Assembly: GCF_047511655.1 (NCBI RefSeq) | Contig: NC_133400.1 | Location: 34,860,001-34,924,000, forward strand | Direction: 5' to 3' | DNA from: Castor canadensis | Lineage: Eukaryota > Chordata > Mammalia > Rodentia > Castoridae | DNA length: 64,000 nucleotides | Part shown: piece after piece, positions 10,901-20,299 of the stretch | How the letters are laid out: the number at the start of each line of letters is the position of its first letter | Position numbering within the stretch: position 1 is the first letter of the stretch | Translations under genes and position numbers: made by a program | Notes under the pieces: model-generated | What the model was told of the DNA's origin: nothing | The model's input: only the letters and a program-made list of their open reading frames with translations | The model's database searches: none

Positions 10901-13900
10901 GTTTTGAACTCAGGGCTTTGCGTATGCAAAGCAGGTACTCTACTGAGCCACACCTCCAGTCTATTTTGCTCTGGTTATTTTGGAGATGGGGATTGGGGGG
11001 GCGTCTCACAAACTATTTGCCAAGGCTGGCCTCAAACTATGATCTTCCTAATCTCAGCCTACCAAATAGCTACAATTACAGGCAGTAAGCCTGGCTTTTA
11101 AATTTAATTTTTTAATCTTTATTTTTTTGGTTTTTTTGAGACAGGGTCTTACTTCAAGGTTGGCCTTGAATTCTCAGTCTTTTTGCCTAGCCTCCTGAGT
11201 GATGGGATTACAGGCATGTACCACTGCACCCAGCTTCATGGTTTTGTTTTAATTAGGTCAGTTGGTATTATTCTCCTTTCCTCCATGGTAACAACCATCT
11301 GCATGTAAACAGCAGTGTCCCCTTTGATCAAGAGTCTGCAACATTACTTCTCTTTCTAGTTTCTTCTAGTTAGCCACTGGCTTCTGTGTTTGGAACCCCT
11401 ACTTCAGACACAATTGCTGGTTAAAATTTCCATCAGGTTTGAGGTTATTACATACTAAAATAAAAAGAGCCAACCCTAAGGCTAATAGCTACATTCTCAC
11501 CTAATTTAGAAAATTATATTAACTACACAGTTTTGGGCCTATTTCAAATTACATTTAATTCTGTATTTTATTAAGACCTCAACTAGCTGGAATCAGCTTA
11601 TATTTTTCCCAATTAGAAGTCAGGCTCATTTCCCAAGGTAGACCTTTTTCAATCTTCTTGCCAGCCTCCTTCCACTGTTCCCCTAAAGATGAGTACCAAG
11701 TACAGCCTTCAGATCAGAGTTTTATAAATGAACACACAGGAGAGTTTTTTGTCTGATATAAAGACCCCTCTATTAAGATGAAATTCCATCACCAACCTCC
11801 CCAGCTTTCTATCCTTTTAAATCTTTCCCTCAGTGGATAGTCAGGGAGACAATATGCTAAATAAATCTCTGGCTGTCTGAATTGCCATCTAGACTGACGA
11901 TAAAAGCCTTACCATTAATTTTTTCTTCTGTGTAACCTAAAAAGTGACAAGTGAACTACAGAAAGCAGTCTACTTAGTTTAAAAAGGGGAAAGGGAATTT
12001 TCAATTTGTGAAAATTATAACATTGTTATTACTTAAAGAAAACTGCACCAGGGAAAAAAGCTCCCTGAAAATTTTGAGACTCTTTTAAAAAGGCTGAGTT
12101 TGAAATTAAGGCACAAGTTAGTAGAAAGAGGTAGAAATCTGAGAAACACTTTATATCTGTTTTCATCAAAGAATGCTTCAAGAAATAACAGTATGAGATC
12201 TGTTATTGCATTTGGAATAGTGATGTTCTTGCACAGTGTCCAATGGGAGAGCTCTTGGCATTTCCTATATTAAACTCCAGACAGGAAATTTCTTAAGATA
12301 AATGCTGAGAAAGAAAAGCTTTGCTAGCTCAAGGAACTGATACATGTTTTCTCTTCATAGACAATGAAAAGCACAGAATTAACTATGACTTTATTGATTA
12401 GGTTAACTCAGTGATTAATTTATGACTCAATTCTGGCAGTTGTGCTGAGCCACGTGGCCCATACACCAGTGACCTGGTTTTCTTCCTGATTTTTGATCTC
12501 TTGGTTTAATCTGTTACCACTCTTATTTTGCTGTTGTCATGTTTTCTGTAAAGTCATCTTGAATACTTTATGGAATGAAAAAAGATGTAACAGAGATGAA
12601 TAAGAAAATACCATTTTATACTCTTTAAAAGCTAGTACTAATTACACTAAATGAACAAAGCAGAATGAAGAGAATGTTCGTGTAGAAATAAGCAAAAATG
12701 AGATATGTTAAAAAAAAAAATTAAAATCTGTACACAAATTCAGAAGTAACATTTCTTAGACCTTTTCTCTTAAAAACATAATTCCCAACAGCCAGCCAAA
12801 GCAAATGTTTAAGCAAGTTAATGTAGGGTATATTTTAAGTATTAATATCATTAGTAGTAGTTATAGGTAGCATTTGCATAATATTTACAATTAACAAAGC
12901 ACCACTATGTCCATTATCTCATTTAATCTACTAAAGATTTTAAAATAAAATTTCTACCTTTTGTGTCTCAGGATCTATTAACCAGTTCCAGGCACCAGTA
13001 GCTGTACAGACAGAGACCACTATAAGAAGCACTGGCGAAAGATAAACATGAAATTAGTAAGCAAATATACCCTTCATATTTGATATACTGCCACCGGTTC
13101 CTAATAGATGACAGCAAAGAATACAACACTTTATTAAGTAGAAAATGCACTGAATGGACTCAAGAATTAGGAGACTTTGCAACATGACTGAGGAGTTCAC
13201 GCAAACATTCAAAATCTTAGTAACTGAGGATACTGACTCTCCCTTGTTACTTAGTTAGCATGCATGAGAATGAAGATTAATTAAATTCAAAGCAAGAAAT
13301 CACATGGTAAAACTTCAATGTTCTATTATGTAACTTTCACTGTGTTTTGAACTGATTTTGCAGATGTTATAAGATAAAAGACAAAATAAATAACCCTTCC
13401 CCCAAAAACCAACACCCATTTTCAAATGTTATCAAATCAAAGACTCCTTTTTAAATGTTCTGACAATTCTAACTAAAGGATTTTGCCATGCAGACAACTG
13501 CCTGCTGTTGAATTAAACAAAGGTCAGTGTTAGGAAATGCGGAGTCAGCATGGAGCAGACCAATCAGTATCAGATTTTCCTTAAGGGACTTATAAGTCAG
13601 GGTGGAAATTAGGGATAGTAGAACTTACAAAAGGTTTATTTCTCCTCTCTAACCCAGACTTTAGAAATTCTAAACAGATCATACATAAAACTGAAGAACA
13701 AATGGGCACCATAACCTAGTTAATATTCTGGAGATGAGGACAGTTGCTTCTATCACTTAGGATACATATATTACATGTATTTTTTAATTGTGGAGATCAA
13801 GTTTCAAAGTACACTGTAGCATCTGTGGAATTATCACAATGGAATATCCTTGCACTATTAATGCATGCTGATAAAAAATAAAGAGGGAAAAAAGAAATAT

Positions 13901-14456
13901 ACAATATTACATAGGCAACTTTTTAAAAATGAAGTAAATCAAAATACTAGAGGACCTCAAATATACGTTTTTATTTCACTAATACATTAACCAAACTGAT
14001 GTCATTTATATGTAAACACTGTGATAAGAGTCAGAGGAAAAGTATGTCCATATTACACTGTATAAGATGGGGCAGGATCACAATTTGAAGAATTCTCAAG
14101 TAACAGTAAAACAAAGGTTTTAGGAGCAATTCTATGGTAAATCAATCTTAAAACAACACATATATTCTGGTCAATCAGAAATGACCAGATCAAAATTTCA
14201 CAAAGAGATCTAATAAAAATTACACAAAAAAATCTTGATCCAGGGAAAAAAACCAAAAAAACCAACACCCCCCCCCAAAAACCCTAACTTCAACAATGCT
14301 TTTTTTGGTCCTGGTCCTGCAAACTGACTGACACTTTGAAATAAAGTTAATTTTTTATGCTGAGGATGTAGCTCAGTGGTAGAATGCTTGGTTAGCATGC
14401 ACTAGGCCCTGAGTTTGATCCCCAGCAAAACAAACACACACACACACACACACACA

Positions 14457-14521
<65 letters not shown>

Positions 14522-16427
14522 GTCTTTAATGTTTGCTGTTGTATTTTCAATGCAGCACCATTATGCTGTTATTAAAAACCAAGTAAGGCCAGACTTGGTG
14601 GCTCATACCATGCCTGTAATCCTGGGTACTTGGGAGACAGAGATGGAGAAAACAGAAGTTCCTCCCTTTACGCCAGCCCAGGCAAAAGTTCGCAAGATCC
14701 CATCTTAAACCAATAAAAAGCTGGATGTAGTGGGATGCTCCTGTCATCCCAGCTATGTGGAAAGTGTAAACAGGAGGATCAAGGTGCAGGTAAACTGTAC
14801 AAACTCGAGACCCTATTCAAAAAAATAAAGGGCTGGGAGCACGGCTCCTGTGGTACAGCGCCTGCCTAGCAAGTTCAAGGGCCCAAGTTCAAATTGCAGT
14901 ACCATGCAAAAAAAACCAAATTAAAATTAAACAGATAATCAACTAAGGGAAAAGGGTGTAACTTTTGCAAGTATACATTAAATATGATTTTTTTGAGTGT
15001 TGAATGGACGTTCTCACAAATGCTAAGCACCATGGAGCCACACCCCCTAGCCAAAATGCTTTTTCTTAAAAATTTTATTTCAAGGCTGGAGGTGTGACTC
15101 AAGCATACAGGGCTTGCCTAGCAAGTATGATGTCCTGAGTTCAAACCCCAGTACCACCATAGGAAAAAAAAAAAATCAAAATTTTATTTCAGTAGTTTGT
15201 AGGCAAATTGTAAAAGTGCTCAACAGGCTACTAAAATTCTTGTGTGTTATCAAAGTTATAATATTTAATAAAAACTAAAATATATATTTTCATGGAAAGT
15301 TAAAAATTCAACCATATAAAATATGTCATTCTTTTAGGACAGCCAGTTATAATATCCTTTTCTTAAATATTTCTTTGTAATGTGTCATTAACAATGTTAA
15401 ATAAGTTTAAAATTTGTCTAAAAAAAGAGAAATCTTAAGGTTTAGTAAAGCAAGCACTTGTTAAACCAAAATCGTTTTAAATAAAAGCAAATCATTCCTA
15501 CATAGGTTTTTTCTCCAAAAAAACCAACCAGGAACTTACTTCTCCAACGTCCTGTGGCAGGTTGCAAGCAATGAATATACTCAGTAAGTCTTCTCTCGAA
15601 AGCCTTGAGATCTGAGTAAGAAAAGATTTCAGTTCTCTAATTAGCCACTCTTACACGAATCACTGCACCATTTACATTGTTTACTATGACGGCTTTAAGC
15701 ACGTGACAAGCACAGTAGGATTCTTTGTAATTCCCGTTATACATATAAGGAAGCCTGGCTTCGTTTTAGAAGCTTTAAAAAAAAAATGTCAGTAGAAAAT
15801 AAGCAGCAACCTGGGGAGCACATCAAGCCGAGCTCTCATTCTGCTGAACTTGGGTTTGTCTGGCTGCAACTGCCCGCTTCCGGCTTCCGGCTCCGGGACT
15901 TCCTGAGGCTGATAACGGGGTGTCCCCTCCGAATGGTCACCGGGGATGCTGGTGGCACCATGGGTGCCGACCCCTTGCTAAGATCGGGGTGTTCAAGCTG
16001 TTCCCTCGGAAGAAAGGTGGGTGTCAATCCCACCGTGCTGTTCTTAAGCCGCGAAAGCCCCACAAACACTTCCAACTCCGACAGGTCCCAGAAGCCAAGG
16101 AAGGAACTGGGGTTACAACGCGTGGGGTCATTACAGCAAAACGAATCTGCATCCTATTTGCGAGGTGCAAATCTGTTCCCCATCCCCGCCAGAAGCCCTG
16201 CGAGGAGCTCCGCGGCCCGAGCAGGGGAAACGCAGAGAGAGGACGCGCCGCCATGGGCGCCCGGCCCACCGCGCCCCCCCGGCGCCCCCAGGCCCGGCAC
16301 CCCACCTTCCCGGCCTCCTCCGCCTGTGGCGAGGGCTCTGCAACGCCGGCCCCTACCGAGCCCCGCCGGCTTCCGGGAGGAGCCCCAGGAGACGCACCCT
16401 ACCTTCCGCCTGCTCCAGCGAGTTCAT
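4900..16427 (-). CDS. CNEP1R1: CNEP1R1 (TMEM188/NEP1-R1), regulatory subunit of the CTDNEP1 phosphatase; six coding exons
   Basis: The protein pairs with the phosphatase CTDNEP1 at the ER/nuclear envelope. The complex dephosphorylates lipins, so it controls phosphatidate conversion to diacylglycerol and nuclear membrane growth; the yeast counterpart is Spo7 with Nem1 (family knowledge). Joining 16403-16427, 15540-15611, 12958-13031, 9707-9816, 9107-9161 and 4900-4941 on the minus strand gives 125 codons plus TGA with no frameshift. It starts [17 protein letters not shown] and ends [10 protein letters not shown], and matches the human protein as I remember it. Two hydrophobic segments (about residues 33-51 and 68-85) are membrane spans, followed by the basic stretch HKR. 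Introns are 791, 2508, 3141, 545 and 4165 bp, all GT..AG. The start lies in a CpG island with G at -3. This is an intact gene, not a processed copy, because introns and promoter are present. Confidence 0.97.
5122..5205 (+). mobile_element. ID-like SINE in CNEP1R1 intron 5
   Basis: 'actggggatgtaatttagtg' to 'ttcaatccccaggaccaaaa', opposite to the gene. Confidence 0.9.
5625..5770 (+). mobile_element. Ancient L2/MIR-age repeat
   Basis: 'tattatgtactgtatgccag' then 'cagagcttaaattctagtgc' fits the L2-like 3' end pattern. The rest of 5206-6220 shows nothing else recognisable. Confidence 0.55.
6225..6310 (+). mobile_element. ID-like SINE
   Basis: 'ggctggggttgcagctcagt' with a C-run/A-rich end. Confidence 0.85.
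6398..6592 (+). mobile_element. 7SL(B1)-ID composite SINE
   Basis: 'ggtggctcacacctgtaatc' head and 'gaggccctgagttcaaacct' tail. Confidence 0.9.
7015..7355 (-). mobile_element. Cluster of antisense B1-like monomers
   Basis: Three successive antisense 7SL-type pieces: 'gagacaaggtctcactaggt', 'ttgctatgttgcccaggccg', 'cagtatattgcccgtgctga'. Confidence 0.7.
7356..7630 (-). mobile_element. Short L1 fragment split by an ID-like SINE (7482-7566)
   Basis: 'ccaatttatattcccaacac' is typical of antisense L1 ORF2/3' sequence. The ID insert reads 'tgaggtttgaactcagggct' to 'gccacacctccagccc'. Confidence 0.55.
7670..7790 (-). mobile_element. B1-like SINE
   Basis: 'gagtctcactatgttgccta' to 'actataggtgcgtcactatg'. 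Confidence 0.8.
7860..8235 (-). mobile_element. Three-part SINE (ID tail + two B1-like monomers)
   Basis: T-rich start, an ID tail ('caggtactctaccacttgag'), then two antisense 7SL monomers ending 'taagccacttcatctggcc'. Confidence 0.85.
8236..8738. other. No recognised feature (intron 5)
   Basis: AT-rich intronic sequence without a clear repeat. Confidence 0.5.
8740..8832 (-). mobile_element. B1-like SINE
   Basis: T17 run, 'gagatggggatcttgatata' and 'gtgctgggattatagacata'. Confidence 0.8.
8897..9066 (-). mobile_element. B1-ID SINE beside the exon 5 donor, with a perfect 17-bp target duplication
   Basis: The element is flanked by identical 'caggtctataattttct' at 8880-8896 and 9067-9083. It lies in the gene's own orientation with its 5' end 40 bases into intron 5. 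The perfect duplication indicates a fairly recent insertion. Confidence 0.95.
9107..9161 (-). CDS. CNEP1R1: CNEP1R1 coding exon 5 (residues 94-112)
   Basis: The acceptor ttattcag|TATAG completes an Ile codon and the donor is GATGAT|gtaagt. It encodes [19 protein letters not shown], the conserved C-terminal part. A same-strand SINE lies 40 bases into the following intron. Confidence 0.97.
9207..9640 (+). mobile_element. MaLR-type LTR within the 545-bp intron 4
   Basis: 'tcatgtgttgacggcctggc', 'aagtgggtcactgagggggt' and the end 'gtcaaaataaatcttttctc' follow the MaLR LTR sense order, including the AATAAA near the 3' end. Confidence 0.85.
9707..9816 (-). CDS. CNEP1R1: CNEP1R1 coding exon 4 (residues 58-93), second membrane span
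   Basis: The acceptor is cttttgcag|GTGTCC and the donor TCAAT|gtatcc, a weaker +3..+6 match than the other donors. It encodes [14 protein letters not shown], then the hydrophobic span [14 protein letters not shown], then HKRVVAPS. A MaLR LTR fills most of the following short intron. Confidence 0.97.
9820..10870. other. CNEP1R1 intron 3, left part: no recognised feature
   Basis: No SINE, L1 or coding signal seen. It contains only AT-rich intronic sequence. Confidence 0.5.
10875..11095 (-). mobile_element. B1-ID composite SINE
   Basis: ID tail 'gggttttgaactcagggctt' followed by B1 'gccaaggctggcctcaaact', ending 'cagtaagcctggc'. Confidence 0.9.
11110..11238 (-). mobile_element. B1-like SINE
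   Basis: 'gagacagggtcttacttcaa' to 'gtaccactgcacccagctt'. Confidence 0.9.
11240..12835. other. CNEP1R1 intron 3, right part: no recognised feature
   Basis: Sixteen hundred bases without a SINE. No open frame or repeat family recognised. Confidence 0.5.
12840..12950 (+). mobile_element. MIR-like fragment next to exon 3
   Basis: 'aggtagcatttgcataatat' and 'atgtccattatctcatttaa' match the MIR core in order, ending within 10 bases of the exon 3 donor. Confidence 0.6.
12958..13031 (-). CDS. CNEP1R1: CNEP1R1 coding exon 3 (residues 33-57), first membrane span
   Basis: The acceptor tttcgccag|TGCTT completes the Met33 codon and the donor is AAAAG|gtagaa. The exon encodes the hydrophobic run [18 protein letters not shown], taken as transmembrane segment 1, followed by DPETQK. 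A MIR-like fragment begins within about 10 bases of the donor on the intronic side. Confidence 0.97.
13040..14355. other. CNEP1R1 intron 2: no recognised feature
   Basis: AT-rich intronic sequence without clear repeats. Confidence 0.5.
14360..14518 (+). mobile_element. ID-like SINE whose tail has become (CA)n(GA)n
   Basis: ID body 14360-14430 ('gctgaggatgtagctcagtg' to 'gatccccagcaaaacaaac'), then (CA)n at 14432-14458 and about 29 GA units at 14460-14517. Confidence 0.9.
14586..14918 (+). mobile_element. Three-part SINE (B1-like, B1-like, ID)
   Basis: First monomer ends 'gcaagatcccatcttaaacc', second has 'tgctcctgtcatcccagcta', and the ID tail has 'gtacagcgcctgcctagcaa'. Confidence 0.9.
15083..15172 (+). 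mobile_element. ID-like SINE
   Basis: 'ggctggaggtgtgactcaag' to 'ttcaaaccccagtaccacca' with a poly-A end. A shorter antisense ID scrap lies just before (about 15020-15056). Confidence 0.9.
15540..15611 (-). CDS. CNEP1R1: CNEP1R1 coding exon 2 (residues 9-32)
   Basis: The acceptor is cttactcag|ATCTC and the donor AGAA|gtaagt, a near-consensus site. The 72-bp exon encodes the cytosolic N-terminal helix region from DLKAFERRL to GRWR and leaves one base (A) to complete Met33 with the next exon. Confidence 0.97.
16403..16427 (-). CDS. CNEP1R1: CNEP1R1 coding exon 1 (residues 1-8 plus one base)
   Basis: ATG at 16427-16425 is followed by codons for MNSLEQAE and one base of the next Asp codon. The donor is GGAAG|gtaggg. 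Context at the ATG is G at -3 and A at +4. No other in-frame start lies between this ATG and the upstream ORF. Confidence 0.96.
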
Positions 16428-16445
16428 GTCGGGCGGCAACTCCAG

Positions 16446-16469
16446 TCACCGCCGCGGCTCCGTCCACAT
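16446..16469 (-). promoter_or_regulatory. Upstream ORF in the CNEP1R1 leader (7 codons plus stop)
   Basis: An ATG at 16469-16467 with G at -3 opens a 7-residue frame (MWTEPRR) that stops at TGA 16448-16446, 18 bases before the main ATG and not overlapping it. If transcription starts upstream of 16469, as the GC-rich leader suggests, this uORF would lower or condition translation of the main ORF. The start site is inferred, so the role is tentative. Confidence 0.5.
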
Positions 16470-16499
16470 CGCAGCCCGCGGCCCCCGCCCGGCCCGCAG

Positions 16500-16600
16500 C
16501 GCCAACTCCCACCGCTAACCGCTCCCCTCCGCCCCTCCCCGTCGCTCCGCCCCTTGCTTAGACCCTCTGCGCTTATTGGGCATCTCTACCAGACCCCCTA
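16500..16600 (-). promoter_or_regulatory. CNEP1R1 core promoter elements (GC boxes, CCAAT box)
   Basis: Read on the minus strand there are GC-box cores at 16529-16535 and 16548-16554 and a CCAAT box at 16575-16579. There is no TATA box, as expected for a CpG-island housekeeping promoter. The transcription start is probably near 16480-16530 (inferred). Confidence 0.7.
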
Positions 16601-16804
16601 ACTAAGACGGTTTTCTATTAGCTAATTTTCCCACCAGCCTTGGGGGGGCCCCCCAGCGTTGGACGGTCAGCCGGAGGGACCAAGAACTACAGCCGGCCGG
16701 GCTGGCGTTGCGCTGGCGCCGCCTGCTGCCCTGTAGAGAAACTGCAGCCTGCTCGAGCTAGTTCCTTCATTCCTGTGCCATATTCTTAATTCCCTGCTAG
16801 GTTC

Positions 16805-16935
16805 TTTCATCCCTCAGTGATTGAGCACCCACTGCCTTCCGGGCAATATTCTGGTCGCTCACGAGGGATACAGAAATCAGCAAGCTGACTGTCTTCAAGG
16901 AACTCAAGGGGAGATACATACAGAAGTAGGTAGAA
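16805..16935 (+). mobile_element. Ancient L2-like fragment
   Basis: 'gattgagcacccactgcctt' and 'tcttcaaggaactcaagggg' follow the order of an old L2/MIR-age repeat. Confidence 0.5.
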
Positions 16936-17149
16936 CCCCAAATATTGAATTTCCTTAATTAGGATAAGCTTGTTCCTAGATACCTAACCCCTGAAGTATT
17001 TCTCTCTGGGTTATTTTCTTCTTTAATCATCCAATTTTCATAAATCATAAAGAAGGCACAGTGTAAGTCCCAATGTCTATAGCAAAAGATATATAAGGGT
17101 TTGGCTACATTTATAGTTAATTACAGTGCCTTATTTCCTTATGGTCATT

Positions 17150-17480
17150 CATCCATTCCAGATCTGTTTTAATGCATGACGTGCTAGAGAGAGAATTATG
17201 AGCAAGATAGACAAGACTCCTGTCCTTAAAGTGGAAGGAAGGGTTATAGCAGGCACTCAACATTTAAACAGGCAGTTGATCTCAGATCTGTGTAGTGCTG
17301 TGCAGGAGACACAGGGTAATGAGATACAGTGAAATGCAGGAAGGGTAGCAGAGCTAGTGTTCTGGCAGGGCCTCATGGGGCATTTGAGCTGAAAACCCCA
17401 AGATGGAGGAGAAGAATACACCATGCAAAGATGGGAGATAACATTCTAGGAGGCACTGGAACTTTTTCACCATTGGTGTT
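17150..17480 (+). mobile_element. Ancient repeat of the same class
   Basis: 'gacaagactcctgtccttaa', 'catttaaacaggcagttgat' and 'cctcatggggcatttgagct' recur in the same order as at 35290-35720. Confidence 0.5.
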
Positions 17481-17786
17481 TTCTGCACTTTGTCCTCCTC
17501 ATGTGCCAGCAGACTGAATTGACATGCTTCCTGTTACTTTGTAATTTCCTGAAACATAGCACTTTCCAAAGTTTTCCGTTTAGGGACTCCCTCCCTGGAT
17601 CAGACTCTACCTGTATTACCTCATTTAACCTTCCAAGAAGGTATTTTTTAAACTGTGGGTCAAAACCCAAGAGGATCACAAAATCCATTTAACAAGTTAT
17701 AGCCGTTATTTTTTAAATGAGTTCAGCTAAAATTTAAACATGACAAGTGAGAATCAATTTTTTTCATGGCTTTTCGTTTCAGCCGC

Positions 17787-17817
<31 letters not shown>

Positions 17818-18225
17818 CACATGTTCTGTGTTCTCTTCACAATGTGAAGCGTGTACCCTCACTGAGGGTCCAGTGCGAAAGGAGATGGGAGCCATCACAT
17901 CAGGTCTGCATGGCCAGTTTTACAACTGAGAATGGTAAAGATGAGCTTGCCCAAATCTTGCACTGACTTCCCAGCCTGAATGTAAGCCCTAAGTCAGACT
18001 ACACTTTTTGATGTCTTGCTTGGTGTTCTGTTGCTCCATCTGCAAGTCTCATTCATCTCATTTCCCTTTGTCACCTTGAAGTGCTTAGAGGGTGGCTACT
18101 GACCATCTGTTCTATGACAGCTCTTCTGGGCTAGCTGCTGGGTAGGTCAGGAGTTAGGCAGGCTGAAGAATAAGATTGCATGCATTGGGGTAAGTGGGAG
18201 ATTTGCTAACTTGCTTTCAAAAGAA
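17480..18225. other. No gene; contains (GT)n-(GC)n at 17787-17818
   Basis: About 11 GT units followed by GCGCGCGC. The rest is unique-looking. Confidence 0.6.
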
Positions 18226-18232
18226 ACAGTTT

Positions 18233-18459
18233 GCTGGATGCCAATGGCTCATGCCTATAATCCTAGATATTCAAGAGGCAGAGATCAGGAGGATCTCAGT
18301 TTGAAGCCAGCCTGGGAAGGTGGTTTGTGAGACCCTGTCTCCAAAAAACCCAACAGAAAAGTAGGGCTGGTGGAGTGCTCAAGTGATAAAAAGCGCCTGC
18401 CTAGCAAGTGTGAGGCCTGAGTTCAAACTCCAGTACTGCCAAAAAAAAAAAAAAAAAAG
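18233..18459 (+). mobile_element. B1-ID composite SINE
   Basis: 'caatggctcatgcctataat' head, 'gggctggtggagtgctcaag' tail and an A18 run. Confidence 0.92.
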
Positions 18460-18814
18460 ACAGTTCTGTTTCCTAAAGGGCTTTGATTTGCCTGAGTGGG
18501 CTGTGCAAGTTCCTAGACAATAAAAGGGAGAGAAAAGGCTGCCTCCTGGACACTTCTCTCTGCATCCTTCATTTTCAACTGTGCTCAAATAAATATTGAA
18601 CGTGTCTTTGGAACAGTGCATATAATTAACCTGGCATTGACTTCTATGTGAATGAATCATGGGACTTGAGGGGCAGTAAAAGAGAAGGAGAGGAAGAGAG
18701 AACTTCAGAATCAGGTTAAGGAATTTGGAAATTTTATGGGGGAAGACAAATTTGTAGAAACATCCTATTGACAGGATTTTGCAGGGAAAAGATAATAATA
18801 GTATCAAGGTACAT

Positions 18815-19130
18815 GTTACAGGTGTGCTGTCACATGCCTGTAATCTCAGCTACTTGGGGAGGCAGAGATGGGAGGATTGAACTTTGAGGTCAGCCCCAGC
18901 AAAAGCTAGTATAAGGCCCTATCTTAAAACCAAGCTGGGCCTGGTGATTCACCTCTGTAATCCCAGCTACTTGGGAGGTGGAGGAGATGGGAGGATCCTG
19001 GTCTGAGACTGGCCAGGCAAAAGAGCAAGCCCCTACTGGAAGAAAGCTAAAAAAGCAAAAAGACTGGAGTGTGGCTCAAGTGGCCCTAAGTTCAGCCCTC
19101 TCCCCGATACTGCCAAAAAATGAACAAAAA
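18815..19130 (+). mobile_element. Three-part SINE (B1-like, B1-like, short ID)
   Basis: Two 7SL monomers ('gcctgtaatctcagctactt', 'ctctgtaatcccagctactt'), then an ID tail lacking part of its middle. Confidence 0.85.
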
Positions 19131-19364
19131 ATCCCACAAGCACTGGGGATGTGAGCTGAGGGCACAAAGATCTATAACAATCACTTCTGCTGTCTCTGGA
19201 GTTTAGTGTAAAAATAAAAGATGAAACACCAAAAACCTGAGACCTCAGAGACAAGACAAAGAACGGCTTCCAAGAGGGATAGCCAATAAAACAGCTAAAC
19301 ACTGTATCTTACTGGGGGCTGGCACTCTGCCTTTGATAGTTCAGGCGCATTATTCCCCCCTTTT

Positions 19365-20190
19365 TTTGAGGTACTGGATCTCACACAGGCATTATACCAA
19401 TGGAGCCACACCCCAGTCCTTTTTGCTTTAGTTATTTTTCAGATAGGGTCTCCTGTTAATACCTAGACCAGCCTGAACCAAGATCTCCTCTTCAGCAGCT
19501 GGCATTGAAACCGAACTGGTTCGTGTCCTGGCTCATTCAATGATTGAAGGGGTTGGACAAGTCATTCAGAGTCATTCACACTGCAGACCAGGAGTTAAGA
19601 TAAAGCCAGTACAAAGTTTATTGAAAGGATAGCAAAGCACCCTAATGGGTGGGACTTAGTGAAAGAGCTAAGACAAAGGATGGCTGGTGTTCATAAGATT
19701 AAATAGGGGCCTGACTTTAGGCTCCCCCGCCATTCTACTTTGAAGCTGAAGCTATAATTGACTATCTGATTAACTTCTTGCTGAACCTGACCAATGACTG
19801 CCCCCAATCCTTATCAAACTGGACATTCCTGTAGGGTCTGGTTAGCTCATCCTGGCCTTGGAAGTTTTCACAAGTCATCCTGGCCTTGGGGCCCAGTCCC
19901 CACACTGTGCAGCAGCATCTTGTTACTTTGGGGAGAGGCTTGTTATTTCTCTGAGAAGCTGTTGTTTCCCATGCCTCTTTAGATGTCTGCTGTCAAAGTG
20001 CTCTCTCATCCAAAATGGAGTCACCTCTGTCATTGCTCCCCTTACAGCATCACAGGCATGTGCCATCACACCCAGCTGTATTGGTTGAGATGGGGTCTTG
20101 ATATCTTTTTGCCCAGGCTGGCATTAGACCTTGATCTGATTAGATCTACTTCTGCTTCCTGAGTGTTGGGATTACAGGCATGAGCCATCT
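19365..20190 (-). mobile_element. Three-part SINE split by a solo LTR
   Basis: ID tail and first monomer occupy 19365-19505, the rest 20047-20190. Removing 19506-20050 restores a continuous SINE around 'agctggcatcacaggcatgt'. Confidence 0.92.
19506..20046 (-). mobile_element. Solo ERV LTR, class I type, with 4-bp target duplication
   Basis: The element runs TG...CA over 541 bp between direct repeats 'gcat' (19502-19505 and 20047-20050), the 4-bp length typical of class I (gamma-like) ERVs. On the minus strand it has AATAAA near 'caataaactttg' (about 19613-19624) and a U3 region with a 15-bp direct repeat (19847-19861 and 19875-19889). No internal viral genes remain. Confidence 0.9.
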
Positions 20191-20207
20191 TTAAAACTCA
20201 CAGTGAG

Positions 20208-20295
20208 GGCTGGGGCATGGCTCAAGTGGTAGAACACCTGCCAAAGCAAGCACAAGGTCCTGAGTTCAAACCCCAGTACTGCAAAGCAACAACAA
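20208..20295 (+). mobile_element. ID-like SINE
   Basis: 'ggctggggcatggctcaagt' to 'ttcaaaccccagtactgcaa'. Confidence 0.92.
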
Positions 20296-20299
20296 CAAA

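Larger units (their letters stand above)
15890..16740. promoter_or_regulatory. CpG island over CNEP1R1 exon 1
   Basis: CpG dinucleotides are dense through this stretch and scarce on both sides. It covers the promoter, exon 1 and most of intron 1. Long open frames on both strands here reflect GC richness and are not treated as genes. Confidence 0.85.

Noticed and set aside
15786..16601. Open frame of 271 codons on the + strand, with others of 213 and 117 codons overlapping
   Set aside because: They lie in the CpG island over CNEP1R1 exon 1 on the opposite strand. GC-rich sequence has few stop codons, the products are Pro/Arg/Ser-rich without a domain, and several frames overlap.
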